Part shown: piece by piece, positions 26,781-36,119 of the stretch
How the letters are laid out: each line of letters begins with the position of its first letter
How positions within the stretch are numbered: position 1 is the first letter of the stretch
Origin: Planctomycetota bacterium
GTDB taxonomy: Bacteria; Planctomycetota; UBA1135; UBA2386
Assembly: GCA_014192625.1 (NCBI GenBank)
Contig: BJHM01000014.1
Span: 1 to 64,000, forward strand
Length of the DNA: 64,000 nucleotides
Reading direction: 5' to 3'
Notes under the pieces: model-generated
The model's input: only the letters and a program-made list of their open reading frames with translations
Database searches by the model: none
Told to the model about the DNA's origin: nothing
Program-made: the position numbers and the translations under genes

Positions 26781-27731
26781 ATGCGGCGGATTGAAGGCCT
26801 GGATGCGGTGCTCGATCTCAGCCGCGATGCGCAAGACAACGCCGACACGCCGCAGGACTCCGTGGTCGCGGTTGGAGTTTTTGACGGCGTGCACCTCGGT
26901 CACCAGCGCCTACTGCACGAGCTGCTGGAACTCGGCAGCGCACTGCGGGCGGTGCCGAGCGTGATCACGTTCCGCAACCACCCGGACCAGATACTGCGCG
27001 GCAGTTCGCCGCCGTTGCTGGTCAGCGTGCCGCACCGCTTGCGGCTTTTGCGCCGCGCTGGCGTGCAGCGACTTGCGCTGCTCGACTTCGAGCCACGTCT
27101 GCAGCAGATGACGGCGCGCGAGTTTGCCGAACGCGTGCTGGTCGGCGCATTGCACACTAAGGGACTCTTGCTCGGCTACGACTCGGCGCTCGGCAAAGAT
27201 CGCGAGGGCACGCCCGAGCGCTTCCGCGAACTCGGCGCAGAACTTGGCTTTCAGGTGCGGACCGGCGAGCCGTTCTTGGTCGACGGCACGACGGTGTCCT
27301 CGACCAAGGTTCGCGATGTGATCACACGCGGGGACCTGCTGATGGCGCAACGCTTCCTCGGCCGGCTGCCTTCGACTTTTGGCGAAGTGGTCCACGGCGA
27401 GGCGCGTGGTCGCGCACTCGGCTTCCCCACCGCCAACATCGTGCCGCAGACGCCAGTGCTGCCGCCGAACGGTGTCTACGTCGTCCAGGTCATTCTCGAT
27501 AGCGGCGTGCTGAAAGGTGTCGCCAACCTGGGCACGCGCCCCACATTCGCTGGCACTGGGACCGTGCTTGAAGTGCACCTGCTCGACTTCCAAGGGGACC
27601 TCTACGGCCGCGAACTGGAAATCGCCTTCCTCGCGCGACTGCGCGGCGAACAAAAATTTAGCAACCTCGACGCGCTCAAAACACAGTTCACGCACGACAT
27701 CGCCGCCGCGCGATTGCGATTGCGCTCCTGA
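26781..27731 (+). CDS. ribF: Bifunctional riboflavin kinase/FAD synthetase
   Basis: A 316-residue RibF. The N-terminal adenylyltransferase domain carries VVAVGVFDGVHLGHQRLLHE (HxGH-type nucleotide site) and VDGTTVSSTKVRDVITRGDL. The C-terminal kinase domain carries GRALGFPTANIVPQ and GVANLGTRPTFAGTG. It converts riboflavin to FMN and then FAD. The gene is 5 bp downstream of def and ends at a strong hairpin before a convergent gene. Confidence 0.97.
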   Translation: MRRIEGLDAVLDLSRDAQDNADTPQDSVVAVGVFDGVHLGHQRLLHELLELGSALRAVPSVITFRNHPDQILRGSSPPLLVSVPHRLRLLRRAGVQRLALLDFEPRLQQMTAREFAERVLVGALHTKGLLLGYDSALGKDREGTPERFRELGAELGFQVRTGEPFLVDGTTVSSTKVRDVITRGDLLMAQRFLGRLPSTFGEVVHGEARGRALGFPTANIVPQTPVLPPNGVYVVQVILDSGVLKGVANLGTRPTFAGTGTVLEVHLLDFQGDLYGRELEIAFLARLRGEQKFSNLDALKTQFTHDIAAARLRLRS

Positions 27732-27750
27732 CCGCGTGCCCGATGCCAAC

Positions 27751-27785
27751 GCGCGGCAACGAGTAAGCCCCAAAGATTGCCGCGC
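27751..27785. terminator. Strong hairpin between ribF and convergent gene
   Basis: GCGCGGCAA at 27751-27759 and TTGCCGCGC at 27777-27785 form a perfect 9-bp stem with a 17-nt loop. It sits in the 57-bp gap between converging stop codons (27731 and 27789), so it is a good candidate for a bidirectional terminator. No T-run follows. Confidence 0.6.
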
Positions 27786-27788
27786 AAC

Positions 27789-29055
27789 TCAGCTGCCGTT
27801 GTCCGGCACGACCACATCCCGGAAACGACATTTGCCCGCCTCGACAGCGAGTCCAACAAAACCATCGATCGCTACTGACTCGACCTGCTTCTGCAACAGC
27901 ACGTGCGCACCGCTTTTCACGGTCACCGTCCCATCCGAGGAAAGTTCCGCGCGCAAACGCAGCATCACTTCGCCCTCACCTTGCGCGTTGGCGATGGACC
28001 GCCAACTGCCATTCAGGCGCTGCACCAATTCGATCTGCTTGTTGGGCCGGCGCCAGACAATCAGGTAGTCATTATGGTTGCGAAACCCAAGCACCAAGCC
28101 AGCACTGCCAGCGGTTGCATCCAGTGTCGCCGCAACGAACGCACCCCCCATCTTTGGCGCGACTTTGGTTCTTAAGACAGTGACTACCGGACTATCGCCC
28201 ACCGGATCCGCACCGAGCGCATCCCAGTTGTTATAAACAACCTGCCACGTGGTGCGCAGCGACCGAACGTAAACTCCCGCGGCCTTGCAAAGCGCCTTAC
28301 GATCACGGCCAAGCAGCGTTTCGGCATAGTCTTTTGCTATTTTGCCGCGCACGAACTGTTTTTCCAGATCGGCAAACCGCCGCTGTCCACGCGCATCAGC
28401 GCCACGCAGAAAAAAGTCAACTGCGGCAAAGCTCGACATCGGATCTTCGGCACGGCGACCTTCGACCACTGCCGCCAGATCAAAAACGCCACTCCGTGCT
28501 TGGTTTTCGAGCGCAGCAAATGGCTCGCTCAGATCGATGAGATCATGCACGCCATGCTGAAACACGCGGCCATCCCACCGGTGGCAAGAAAACTCCTCGG
28601 CCATCCCACTCAGATACCAGCTTGGACAGCGCTCCGGGTCGGCGATGGTCCGCCAGAGGAACTGGTTGGCCATCTGCCATACGAACTGTCGTCGGGTGTA
28701 TGCCGTTGTCGGCTGCGACCAGATGTAGACCCGCCAATTCGAGTGGAAAAGGAAACTGGCGCCATTCAGGTAGGCATCCGGCACTGCGTCGGCTTTAAGG
28801 CCCAACAAATAGCCAAGCCTGGTCCGGCCAAAACTTTGCCTCGAGCTTGGTGCCGGCCAGCGGGGCCTTACCAAAATGCTCCTGCAGCTGCTCATACATG
28901 CCTTCTGCCAACAGCAAGAAATCTGCGCTCACCTCGTCGCCCAACCATGAGTGGAGTCGGTAATGCTCCGACTCAAACACGTGCGGGCTTTGCACGGTGA
29001 CTTGCGCGATCAGGGAACACGACAGCCAGAGCAGAACGGCACATGGGGAACGCAT
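27789..29055 (-). pseudogene. Frameshifted DUF1570/peptidase MA-like secreted protein
   Basis: Two reading frames join into one protein. The first starts at 29055 with a signal peptide ending CSLIAQ and runs to a stop near 28795, ending KLEAKFWPDQA plus a few stray residues. The second continues from about 28825 with LGYLLGLKADAVPDAYLNGA down to 27789. One surplus base within about 28810-28840 would account for the switch. The middle part, with PSWYLSGMAEEFSCHRWDG, resembles the DUF1570 peptidase-MA fold, but the expected HExxH is replaced by FVWQMANQF. The last 170 residues (SAGLVLGFRNHNDYLIVW) look like a LamG/concanavalin-type domain. It may be a decayed gene or a sequencing error. The 296 bp upstream hold no gene. 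Confidence 0.7.
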
Positions 29056-29351
29056 GTCGACAACTCCTCCTGAAGCAACGGCGCAAAGCCTTCGCCAAGT
29101 TGGCGCGCACCGGCGCCGCTCAGCCTGCACAATTCGGCCTTACGCTACCACACGCCATAACTGCCACGCATAAGACCCGCGACCCGCAGGCGGGCAAAAA
29201 ATACCCCTGCCACGAATCGACTAACACAGCGACTCCGCTGCGATCTAGCTGCCGTGACCAAACACTTGTTGCGCACACAAGTACTGCCGTGTGTGGCGCA
29301 TCCGTGACCCGCAGCAGCACGTGCGAAAACCAAGGGCGCAAACGCAGGCGG

Positions 29352-30812
29352 TCACTTCTTTTTAGCGCGCAACGACAGGGTTTGCTGATAGCGGCGCAGG
29401 CGCAAAACGTAATCAGGGTCCTGCTGCGAGGCCGCCACCACCTCGGTCTGCAGGTCGATGGCCGCTTGCACCCGACGGTTCAAAAACATCGCCAAGGCAA
29501 GCGTGTCGCTTTGTTCGTTGTTCAAATGATCTCCTGCCAAGCGCGCCAGCTCCTCGCACTGGGCCAGCGCGTAGCTGTCAAAACGGCCCATCGTTGCAAT
29601 GCTGGTCATCAAATACCACGCGTCATCATTGAGCCACATGGCCGAACCTTCGCCGAGCGCCTTGCGTGCTGCCGCCATCAGCGCAGCGCTCTCGGCGGGC
29701 TCTGCGCCGCATTGCACGAGCACTTTGTGACGCGCCGCAAATAACAGGCGGGGATCGGCCGACAACTTTGCTGCGGCAGCAAGCGCTTGCTCGGCGAACT
29801 CGCGGTAGGGCGTTGCTTCGGCAGCTTCCATCAACGTCTCGGCAAACCACAGGTTCGCCTCGGTGCTATTGGCGACGAGTTTGGCGAGCCGCAAAAGCAT
29901 ACGGCCAGCGATTTGATCCTGACCAGTGCGCAGCAAGGCCCGCAGGTAGACCAGTTGTGCAGCTATGCTGTCTGGCGCAGCAGCGGCAATGTGTGCCAAG
30001 TGAAATGCGAGCTGTTTGCCGATCTCGACATTGTCTTTGTCACAGCGCAGCACCAGGTCCGAGAACTCGATCAGTGCCCATGGCTGCTCCGCCAAATCGC
30101 GCACACTGTCCATCGCATACTGGCGCGCCGCCGGCAAATCCGCGCGGCACCAGTAGGACATGAGCACGCGCAACGCATGGGCGCGACCACTGTGCGGCAG
30201 TTTTTCTAAGCACGACAAAACCGCCGCCAAAGAGGCCGCGTCACTGGTATCAAAAAGCCCAAAAGCACTAATGCCATCGCCAACGTTCGACAGCATGTCT
30301 TCCAAGTCCTCACTCGCGGTCAGCAGTTCGCCAACCGGCTGGCCAGCAGCAACCGCAGCGAACACGTCAGCAGCAACATCGAGTGGCAGCGGAATCAATA
30401 ACGGCTCGCCGCAGTCGAGCCACATTGGCTCGTAATCGGCGAGTGGCACGGCCAATTCGCCGACCGCGAAGGGTGGTTTGCTTTCGCACAGCAGCTTGGC
30501 CTCTCCTTTTGCCACCACCACGGCAATGCGTAGCTCCTGTGCGGCAAAGCGCTCCTGCAGCGTTGCGAGCAAGGCTACATGATCGTGCCACCGCAGATCG
30601 CCCTTCCCGTATACGGCAAACAACGTCGCCTTCGGTGCCGCAGTCACAATCCTGGGCATCTGCCACACGACCTTGGGCAACAGGTCGCGCGAGAAATCAG
30701 CCTGCTCAGTCGGGCTGATCAGGATGCCCTCAGGTTTTGGCCACTCGTGTTGCGCGTGCAACGACAAAAGCAGGCACCAGAAGGAACAAAAGAAACAGAA
30801 CACTCGGCGCAT
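29352..30812 (-). CDS. Secreted helical-repeat protein of unknown function
   Basis: A 486-residue protein with a signal peptide (MRRVFCFFCSFWCLLLSLHA, cleavage before or after AQ). Residues about 20-160 contain a domain with FAVYGKGDLRWHDHVALLAT and LRIAVVVAKGEAKLL that resembles the fold pattern of thioredoxin-like proteins but lacks CxxC. The remainder consists of helical pairs like TPRs (LVYLRALLRTGQDQIAGRML, ANLWFAETLMEAAEATPYRE). The family is not recognised. It stands alone between the frameshifted gene and the Mla operon, all on the minus strand. Confidence 0.8.
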   Translation of the reverse strand: MRRVFCFFCSFWCLLLSLHAQHEWPKPEGILISPTEQADFSRDLLPKVVWQMPRIVTAAPKATLFAVYGKGDLRWHDHVALLATLQERFAAQELRIAVVVAKGEAKLLCESKPPFAVGELAVPLADYEPMWLDCGEPLLIPLPLDVAADVFAAVAAGQPVGELLTASEDLEDMLSNVGDGISAFGLFDTSDAASLAAVLSCLEKLPHSGRAHALRVLMSYWCRADLPAARQYAMDSVRDLAEQPWALIEFSDLVLRCDKDNVEIGKQLAFHLAHIAAAAPDSIAAQLVYLRALLRTGQDQIAGRMLLRLAKLVANSTEANLWFAETLMEAAEATPYREFAEQALAAAAKLSADPRLLFAARHKVLVQCGAEPAESAALMAAARKALGEGSAMWLNDDAWYLMTSIATMGRFDSYALAQCEELARLAGDHLNNEQSDTLALAMFLNRRVQAAIDLQTEVVAASQQDPDYVLRLRRYQQTLSLRAKKK

Positions 30813-30935
30813 AGGTCATGCTCCTAGCAAAGCCCTCGGCAGTAAGACCAACGCAAGGCGCATGAAAACCGGGCGCCATGCACATGCGAAGCGACACTCT
30901 ATTCGGGTGATGGGCGTTTGTCGCCGCGTGCAGCC

Positions 30936-31556
30936 CTACTTTACTGGGGCCGAATCCATCGTGCGATCAAACACCTTGGCGGCACGCATTCGCCCGGTCA
31001 ACTGATCGAGCACCTGCTGCAAGGCGGACGACATCGCCGCTACGCCCGCTGCCGCGCTGATCGCAGCGATCGGGACCGAGGCTCGAAACTCGTCCTGAAA
31101 CAGAAGCCCATCGCGGTCTTCCAACCAGAACTGGCACACCACCTGCGCCTGCATGCCCTGCGCGTCCCGATGGAGGCCAAAATCGACCACGCGCCCGTGC
31201 AAACTGTGGTCGTGATGCCCCGGATCGCCAGCCCCCTTCACCAACGCAAACATGCGCGTGCGCGACAGGCCAAGCACCACCGCGTCGGTGACGAGCCGAT
31301 CCAACGGCGCGATCCAATGCTCTAGTTCGAGCTGCGCAATCTCGGCCGTCCCGTTGGTGACCAACAGGCAATCGCCCTGCAGCGCATTGGCGAGTTGCAG
31401 GTCATTCACCATCAGCACGCCGCCGCGCGGTAGTTCGCCGCCCGCGGGCACCGGTAATTCGAGCCGCCAGTATCGCTCGCGCGGCAAGGACACGGCACTG
31501 CAAGCCATGAGTGCGAGGCTGCAACTGAGCAACAGCAGGTTACGCAAAATCGTCAT
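30936..31556 (-). CDS. ABC transport auxiliary lipoprotein (PqiC-like)
   Basis: A 206-residue lipoprotein: MTILRNLLLLSCSLALMAC has lipobox LMAC. The body has the pattern of PqiC/DUF330-type lipoproteins, with RYWRLELPV at the mature N-terminus, LVTNGTAEIAQLELEHWIAP in the middle and a C-terminal helix AAGVAAMSSALQQVLDQLTG. In this family the lipoprotein sits in the outer membrane and receives the MCE channel. Its ATG overlaps the stop of the MCE gene (ATGA). It is the last gene of the Mla-type operon. Confidence 0.87.
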   Translation of the reverse strand: MTILRNLLLLSCSLALMACSAVSLPRERYWRLELPVPAGGELPRGGVLMVNDLQLANALQGDCLLVTNGTAEIAQLELEHWIAPLDRLVTDAVVLGLSRTRMFALVKGAGDPGHHDHSLHGRVVDFGLHRDAQGMQAQVVCQFWLEDRDGLLFQDEFRASVPIAAISAAAGVAAMSSALQQVLDQLTGRMRAAKVFDRTMDSAPVK

Positions 31557-32449
31557 CGCTCTCCTCCCGCCGGCGATGCCGGCCGCGACACACCAAAAAT
31601 CAAGCTGTCCGGCGCAAGCCGAAGCTGACGCGCAAGAGTGCGCAATTCGTCCAGCGAAGTGCGCAAGGCAGCGAACGCCGCGAGGGCCGGTTGACGCAGT
31701 CCGCCAAATGCCGCCTCAGCTTCGTCGGCGACCTTGCCAAACGAGCGCTGCAAAGTGACCAACTCGGCGAGTGCGCGCTGTGCCTGCTGAATCGTCACGA
31801 GGCCCGCCGGTACCACCTCGTCAGCCACAGCGACCGCCGCGTGCTCGACTGCAGCCAGCACCGCTTCGGTACGCTGCATGAGTGCCGGCATGTGGGCCAA
31901 AGTACGTTCGCCATTTTGCAGAATCGATGCCACCGCACCCCGATTTTGATCGTCGAGCAGCGCGTTGCCACGATCGAGCAGCACGCCGATCTTGTCCAGC
32001 ACCATTAGGACCTGCGGCACCACCTCGGGCAGTGTCTTGGTCAACCGATACATCGGGTCTGACTTGGGCTCAATAAAGCTGCCTTTTTGCAGCGGCTTGC
32101 CTTCCGGCCCATAGCCCTCAAGCTCCACCGTCACCTGGCCGGTGACCAGCAATCGATCGAGCCTCGCCTTCGTGATGTCCTGAATCTCAGCGCGCGACAG
32201 ATCGACGCTGAGTTCGATCTGGGTCTTGCCGCCTTTAAAGCGAATGTCCTTCACCATGCCAAACGGCACGCCCTGAAAGTTGACCTTGCTGCCAATCACC
32301 ATCCCCTTCACGTTCTCCTCGAACAAGATGAAGTAGCTGGAGCGATCCTGACGCAGCACGCCATTGAGCACGAACAACAGCATCACGCAAAACGTGAGTC
32401 CGGAGAGCAGTGCGAGCAGGCCTAGACGAAATCTTCGACTGCCGTTCAT
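31553..32449 (-). CDS. mlaD: MCE-domain lipid-binding protein (MlaD-like)
   Basis: A 298-residue protein with an N-terminal membrane helix (residues about 7-29). One MCE domain follows (about 38-115) with YFILFEENVKGMVIGSKVNF and GVPFGMVKDIRFKGGKTQIE. The C-terminal half is a long helical region (about 150-275) as in MCE proteins that form a tube. It should carry phospholipid between the inner-membrane MlaEF complex and the outer membrane. It is 6 bp downstream of the ATPase gene and overlaps the lipoprotein gene by 4 bp. Confidence 0.93.
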   Translation of the reverse strand: MNGSRRFRLGLLALLSGLTFCVMLLFVLNGVLRQDRSSYFILFEENVKGMVIGSKVNFQGVPFGMVKDIRFKGGKTQIELSVDLSRAEIQDITKARLDRLLVTGQVTVELEGYGPEGKPLQKGSFIEPKSDPMYRLTKTLPEVVPQVLMVLDKIGVLLDRGNALLDDQNRGAVASILQNGERTLAHMPALMQRTEAVLAAVEHAAVAVADEVVPAGLVTIQQAQRALAELVTLQRSFGKVADEAEAAFGGLRQPALAAFAALRTSLDELRTLARQLRLAPDSLIFGVSRPASPAGGER

Positions 32450-32455
32450 TTGGTT

Positions 32456-33283
32456 TTAGATCTCCATCATTCCGGCGACGCCAGCGCCGCGACTCGAGGT
32501 TTCGGAGAGTCGGCGGTCGATGAAATCGCGAATGCGCGGATTCTGGCTGTGCCAGACTTCGTCGCGTTCGCCTAGCGCGGCCACCCTGCCATCGAGCAGA
32601 ACTACGATGCGATCGGCAATCTCATATGCCGACGACAGGTCATGCGTCACGACGACCATCGTGATGCCGAACACCTGGTTGAGCTTGCAGATCAAATTGT
32701 CGACCTCGGCGGCGGTGATCGGGTCGAGCCCAGCGGACGGCTCGTCGAAAAACACCAACTCCGGATCGAGTGCGATCGCGCGCGCAATCGCCGCGCGCTT
32801 CTTCATGCCGCCCGAGAGCGAACTCGGCAACAGGTCCGCAGCATGCAACAGCCCCACCATTTCGAGCTTCATGCGCGCCGTCGAACGGATCACCCGCTCC
32901 GGCAGATCTGTGTTCTCACGCAACGGCAATGCCACGTTCTCCAGCACCGATAAGCTGCCCAGCAGAGCGCCGCCCTGGAACGACAGCCCCGTGCGGCGGC
33001 GCAGCGACTCGACGACCTCGCTTGAGGAGCCATAGACATCCTTGCCGTCCACCGTGACCGCGCCAAGTGTCGGCGGCAGCAGGCCGCACATATGACGCAG
33101 CAAAGTTGTCTTGCCACAGCCTGACGGCCCCATCACGACGAAGATCTCGCCGCGACGAATCGCAAGGTCAACGCCTTCGAGCACGGTGCGGTCACCAAAC
33201 ACCGAGGTCAGTGCAATCGCGCGCAGCAGGTCGTCGGACTTGCGCCTTTGTGCCAAAGGCAGGCTTGTTGCGAGCGCGCTCAA
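32456..33283 (-). CDS. mlaF: Mla-type ABC transporter ATPase
   Basis: A 275-residue ATPase. Walker A is MGPSGCGKTTLLRHMCGL, the signature is LSGGMKKRAAIARAI and Walker B is LVFFDEPSAGLDPITA, the form typical of MlaF. The His switch is VVVTHDLSSAYEIADR. The start is a TTG that overlaps the stop of the permease gene (TTGA), so translation should be coupled. It powers lipid movement through the MlaE permease. Confidence 0.95.
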   Translation of the reverse strand: MSALATSLPLAQRRKSDDLLRAIALTSVFGDRTVLEGVDLAIRRGEIFVVMGPSGCGKTTLLRHMCGLLPPTLGAVTVDGKDVYGSSSEVVESLRRRTGLSFQGGALLGSLSVLENVALPLRENTDLPERVIRSTARMKLEMVGLLHAADLLPSSLSGGMKKRAAIARAIALDPELVFFDEPSAGLDPITAAEVDNLICKLNQVFGITMVVVTHDLSSAYEIADRIVVLLDGRVAALGERDEVWHSQNPRIRDFIDRRLSETSSRGAGVAGMMEI

Positions 33284-34419
33284 TCCATCACCATTCGCTG
33301 CGCGGTGACGAACACGGCATCGGTGACAATTACGGCGAAGATGCTCATGACGACCGCATTGGTGGTCGCACGGCCAACACCTTCACTGCCACCTTGCACG
33401 CGCAAGCCTAGGGCGCAGCCAACGACGCCGATCAATGTGCCAAACGCTGCGCTCTTCGCAGTGGCGACGGCAAAGTCAGAAAAATGCAGCGCCTGCTTTA
33501 GCTGTTCTTGGAATGCGAGGAATTCAATGTCGGCCACCGCCCAGGCAAAGAACGCGCCGCCGCAGATCGCGACGACATCAAAGATCACCGTCAGGAGCAG
33601 CGCGCTGATCGCGCAAGCCAACACCTTGGGCACCAGCAGGAACGACACCGCCGGGATGCCCATCTGCTTTAGCGCATCGATTTCTTCGCCGGTGACCATC
33701 GCACCGAGTTGTGCCGCATTGCTCGAACCCGAACGCGCAGCGATTGCGATCGCCGTCATCAGTGGTGCGATCTCGGACATGACGCCGACGCCAACCATGT
33801 CGGCCATGTAAATCTCAGCACCCCACATCCGCAACTGGACCCAAGCCTGCATCGCAAGGATGAGGCCAAGCAAAAAGCCAATCAGCAGGATGATGGGCAG
33901 GGCACCGCCAGCACATTGATCGAGTTCGAGTGCGATGCGATCAAACCGCAGGCGCTGGCCGCGGAACGGCCCGATAAAAATGGCCTCGAGCGCCTGCAGC
34001 CCGCTGCGCAGGACGGCAATGATGTTGTCGACGATTGGTTCGAGCACCGCGCCAAGGCGCCGGACCAGATTGCGTCCCTCGCCGCTGCTCACCGGCGGAC
34101 TTGCCAGGCGATCGACCGACACCAGCGAGAAGAAGTCGATCATCGGCTGGCTCAGCCCCTTCAGCCGCAGCTCAACGCCGAGCTCGCGGGCGCGCCGCAT
34201 GCCCTCGACAACGGTGCCAAGCCCCGCCGAGTCAAAGGTCGCAACCTGCTTTAGGTCGAGCACCAGGCGCGCAGGCTTTTTCCGCAGAGCCCTATCAAGC
34301 TCCTGCAGCAAGGTCCCGGCCTGTGCTCGGTCGAGCGCGGCGCCGACTTCGATCTTTTGGTGATCCACGGTTGCGGTTCGGTTGCCCGAGTGACCGTTGG
34401 TATCGGCAGATGGTCCCAC
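33280..34419 (-). CDS. mlaE: STAS-MlaE fusion permease
   Basis: A 379-residue protein from a GTG start. Residues about 20-110 are a STAS domain (KPARLVLDLKQVATFDSAGL, GVELRLKGLSQPMIDFF). In proteobacteria this is the separate subunit MlaB; here it is fused. Residues about 125-375 are the MlaE permease with AMQAWVQLRMWGAEIYMADM, PLMTAIAIAARSGSSNAAQL and QMGIPAVSFLLVPKVLAC. It heads the operon permease, ATPase, MCE protein, lipoprotein. Such STAS fusions are known in bacteria outside the Proteobacteria. Confidence 0.95.
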   Translation of the reverse strand: MGPSADTNGHSGNRTATVDHQKIEVGAALDRAQAGTLLQELDRALRKKPARLVLDLKQVATFDSAGLGTVVEGMRRARELGVELRLKGLSQPMIDFFSLVSVDRLASPPVSSGEGRNLVRRLGAVLEPIVDNIIAVLRSGLQALEAIFIGPFRGQRLRFDRIALELDQCAGGALPIILLIGFLLGLILAMQAWVQLRMWGAEIYMADMVGVGVMSEIAPLMTAIAIAARSGSSNAAQLGAMVTGEEIDALKQMGIPAVSFLLVPKVLACAISALLLTVIFDVVAICGGAFFAWAVADIEFLAFQEQLKQALHFSDFAVATAKSAAFGTLIGVVGCALGLRVQGGSEGVGRATTNAVVMSIFAVIVTDAVFVTAQRMVMD

Positions 34420-34599
34420 TTCTCTTGACTTGGGTTTGGGTTTGCCGGCAGCCAGGAAAAACCGAAGCGCGCTACCGGGCTTTCAGTCCTTGCTTTCAGC
34501 TGCTGGTTTTCGACCCTGGCTTGCGACTGTTCACCTCGCAGCGGGCGATCGCCCAGGGTTTGCGCCGTCGCCAAAAAGCGCTGGCGGACAAACGGCATC

Positions 34600-34777
34600 C
34601 CACGGCCTGCTGTTATCAACCCTCTTGGCAGTGCCGTCACTGCGAATGTGGCTCCGGTGCGACCTGAAGTGTATGCCGGTACGTTGAGCGGGGCGGGGCA
34701 GTGCCGTCACTGCGAATGTGAATCCGGTACGACCTACAGGGCCACGGCCTGCTGTTATCAACCCTATTGGCAGTGCC
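34600..34777. repeat. Interleaved direct repeats with hairpins between divergent genes
   Basis: Repeat A (36 bp, one mismatch) is at 34600-34635 and 34742-34777; it begins CCACGGCCTGCTGTTATCAA. Repeat B (39 bp, three mismatches) is at 34627-34665 and 34697-34735; it begins GGCAGTGCCGTCACTGCG. Each B copy holds a perfect 6-bp hairpin, GCAGTG-CCGT-CACTGC, and A ends with half of that stem. They fill most of the 395-bp gap (34420-34814) between mlaE and the divergent permease gene. No ORF here is convincing. They could be a duplicated operator, a REP-like element or remnants of a mobile repeat. Confidence 0.85.
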
Positions 34778-34814
34778 TTCACCACCACCATCGGCCAGAA
34801 TAGCTCGCACGACA

Positions 34815-36119
34815 ATGCCACGCTCTCGCCTTGGCTTTTGGATGACCGTCTGCCTGGTCATGGGCAACATGATCGGCTCGGGCGTGTTTTTGCTGCCAAC
34901 GTCACTCGCGCCGTTTGGCGGGCTCAGCCTTTTCGGCTGGCTGATCTCTGCGGCCGGGGCGACCTGCCTTGCACTGGTGTTCGCCCGGCTAGCGCGGCTC
35001 GATCCGAGTTCGGGCGGTCCATACGCCTACACCCGCCGCGCATTCGGTGAACTCGCGGGGTTTCTGGTCGCATGGGGCTACTGGGTCTCCTGCTGGGTAT
35101 CGGTAGCCGCGATTGCAGTTGCGGGGGTCGGCTACCTGGTTCCGTTCTGCCCCTTGTTAGCGACGGAGCCAGCGTTAGCAGCACTGCTCGCAATCTCGAT
35201 GGTGTGGTTACTAACGCTGACCAACATCATCAGCGTGCGCCGCGCGGGCCAGGTGCAATTGGTCACCACCGTGCTCAAGGTCCTGCCGCTGGTCCTCATT
35301 GGCATCGGCGGGCTAAGCTATCTGACCCCCGAGCATTTCGCGGTGCACGCAAAGACCCCGGGCGAAGCCTACAGCCAGATCTCGACGGTCGCCACCTTGA
35401 CACTCTGGGCGTTCCTCGGCCTCGAATGCGCCACGATCCCAGCGGGTGCGATCACGGATCCAGCGCGAACGATTCCCCGCGCGACCATCACCGGCACCCT
35501 GCTCACTGCCGCCTTCTACCTGCTCAGCACAATTGGCGTGATCGCACTCGTGCCAGCCGCCACGCTCGCAACAACCACCGCGCCGTTCGCCGATGGCGCG
35601 AGCGTATTGTTTGGCGAGACGGCGGGCCGCTGCGTGGCGTTATGCGCATTCATTTCATGCTTCGGCGCACTCAATGGCTGGATCCTTGTGGTCGGTCAAC
35701 TGCCCCTCGCCGTCGCCCGCGATGGCTTGTTCCCGCCATTGTTCGCCAAGGTTTCGCCAAGCGGCACACCGGTCAATGGCCTGTGCGTCGCGGGCGCACT
35801 CGCCACCGCCCTCATCGCCTTCAACTACACCCGCGGCCTGATTTTGCTGTTCACGTTCACGATCCTGCTGGCCACCCTCGCAGCACTGGTGCCCTACGTA
35901 TTCTCGACGCTGGCCGTATTTCGGATCCCCGAGGAAAAGACCAACCCTGCGGTCGCAAACAGGACCGCGCGGGCCCGAGTGGTCGCTGGGCTCGCGTTCG
36001 CCTACAGCATGTGGGCGATCTCCGGAGCTGGCGCGGAGGCGGTCTATTGGGGGTTTCTGCTGCTGATCGGTGGCCTGCCGGTATTCGTCTTCGTCACTCG
36101 AGCACGCCCCAATGTCTGA
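34815..36119 (+). CDS. APC-superfamily amino-acid permease (AdiC-like)
   Basis: A 434-residue permease with about twelve membrane helices. I chose the ATG at 34815, just before RSRLGFWMTVCLVMGNMIGS; the motif GNMIGSGVFLLPTSLAPFGG in helix 1 is the substrate site of this superfamily. SSGGPYAYTRRAFGELAGFL and FLGLECATIPAGAITDPART (helix 6) are also typical and closest in style to the arginine/agmatine antiporter AdiC and relatives. The substrate is inferred from the neighbour: the next gene, overlapping by 8 bp, encodes a dimethylargininase-like enzyme, which suggests arginine, methylarginine or citrulline. Confidence 0.92.
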   Translation: MPRSRLGFWMTVCLVMGNMIGSGVFLLPTSLAPFGGLSLFGWLISAAGATCLALVFARLARLDPSSGGPYAYTRRAFGELAGFLVAWGYWVSCWVSVAAIAVAGVGYLVPFCPLLATEPALAALLAISMVWLLTLTNIISVRRAGQVQLVTTVLKVLPLVLIGIGGLSYLTPEHFAVHAKTPGEAYSQISTVATLTLWAFLGLECATIPAGAITDPARTIPRATITGTLLTAAFYLLSTIGVIALVPAATLATTTAPFADGASVLFGETAGRCVALCAFISCFGALNGWILVVGQLPLAVARDGLFPPLFAKVSPSGTPVNGLCVAGALATALIAFNYTRGLILLFTFTILLATLAALVPYVFSTLAVFRIPEEKTNPAVANRTARARVVAGLAFAYSMWAISGAGAEAVYWGFLLLIGGLPVFVFVTRARPNV

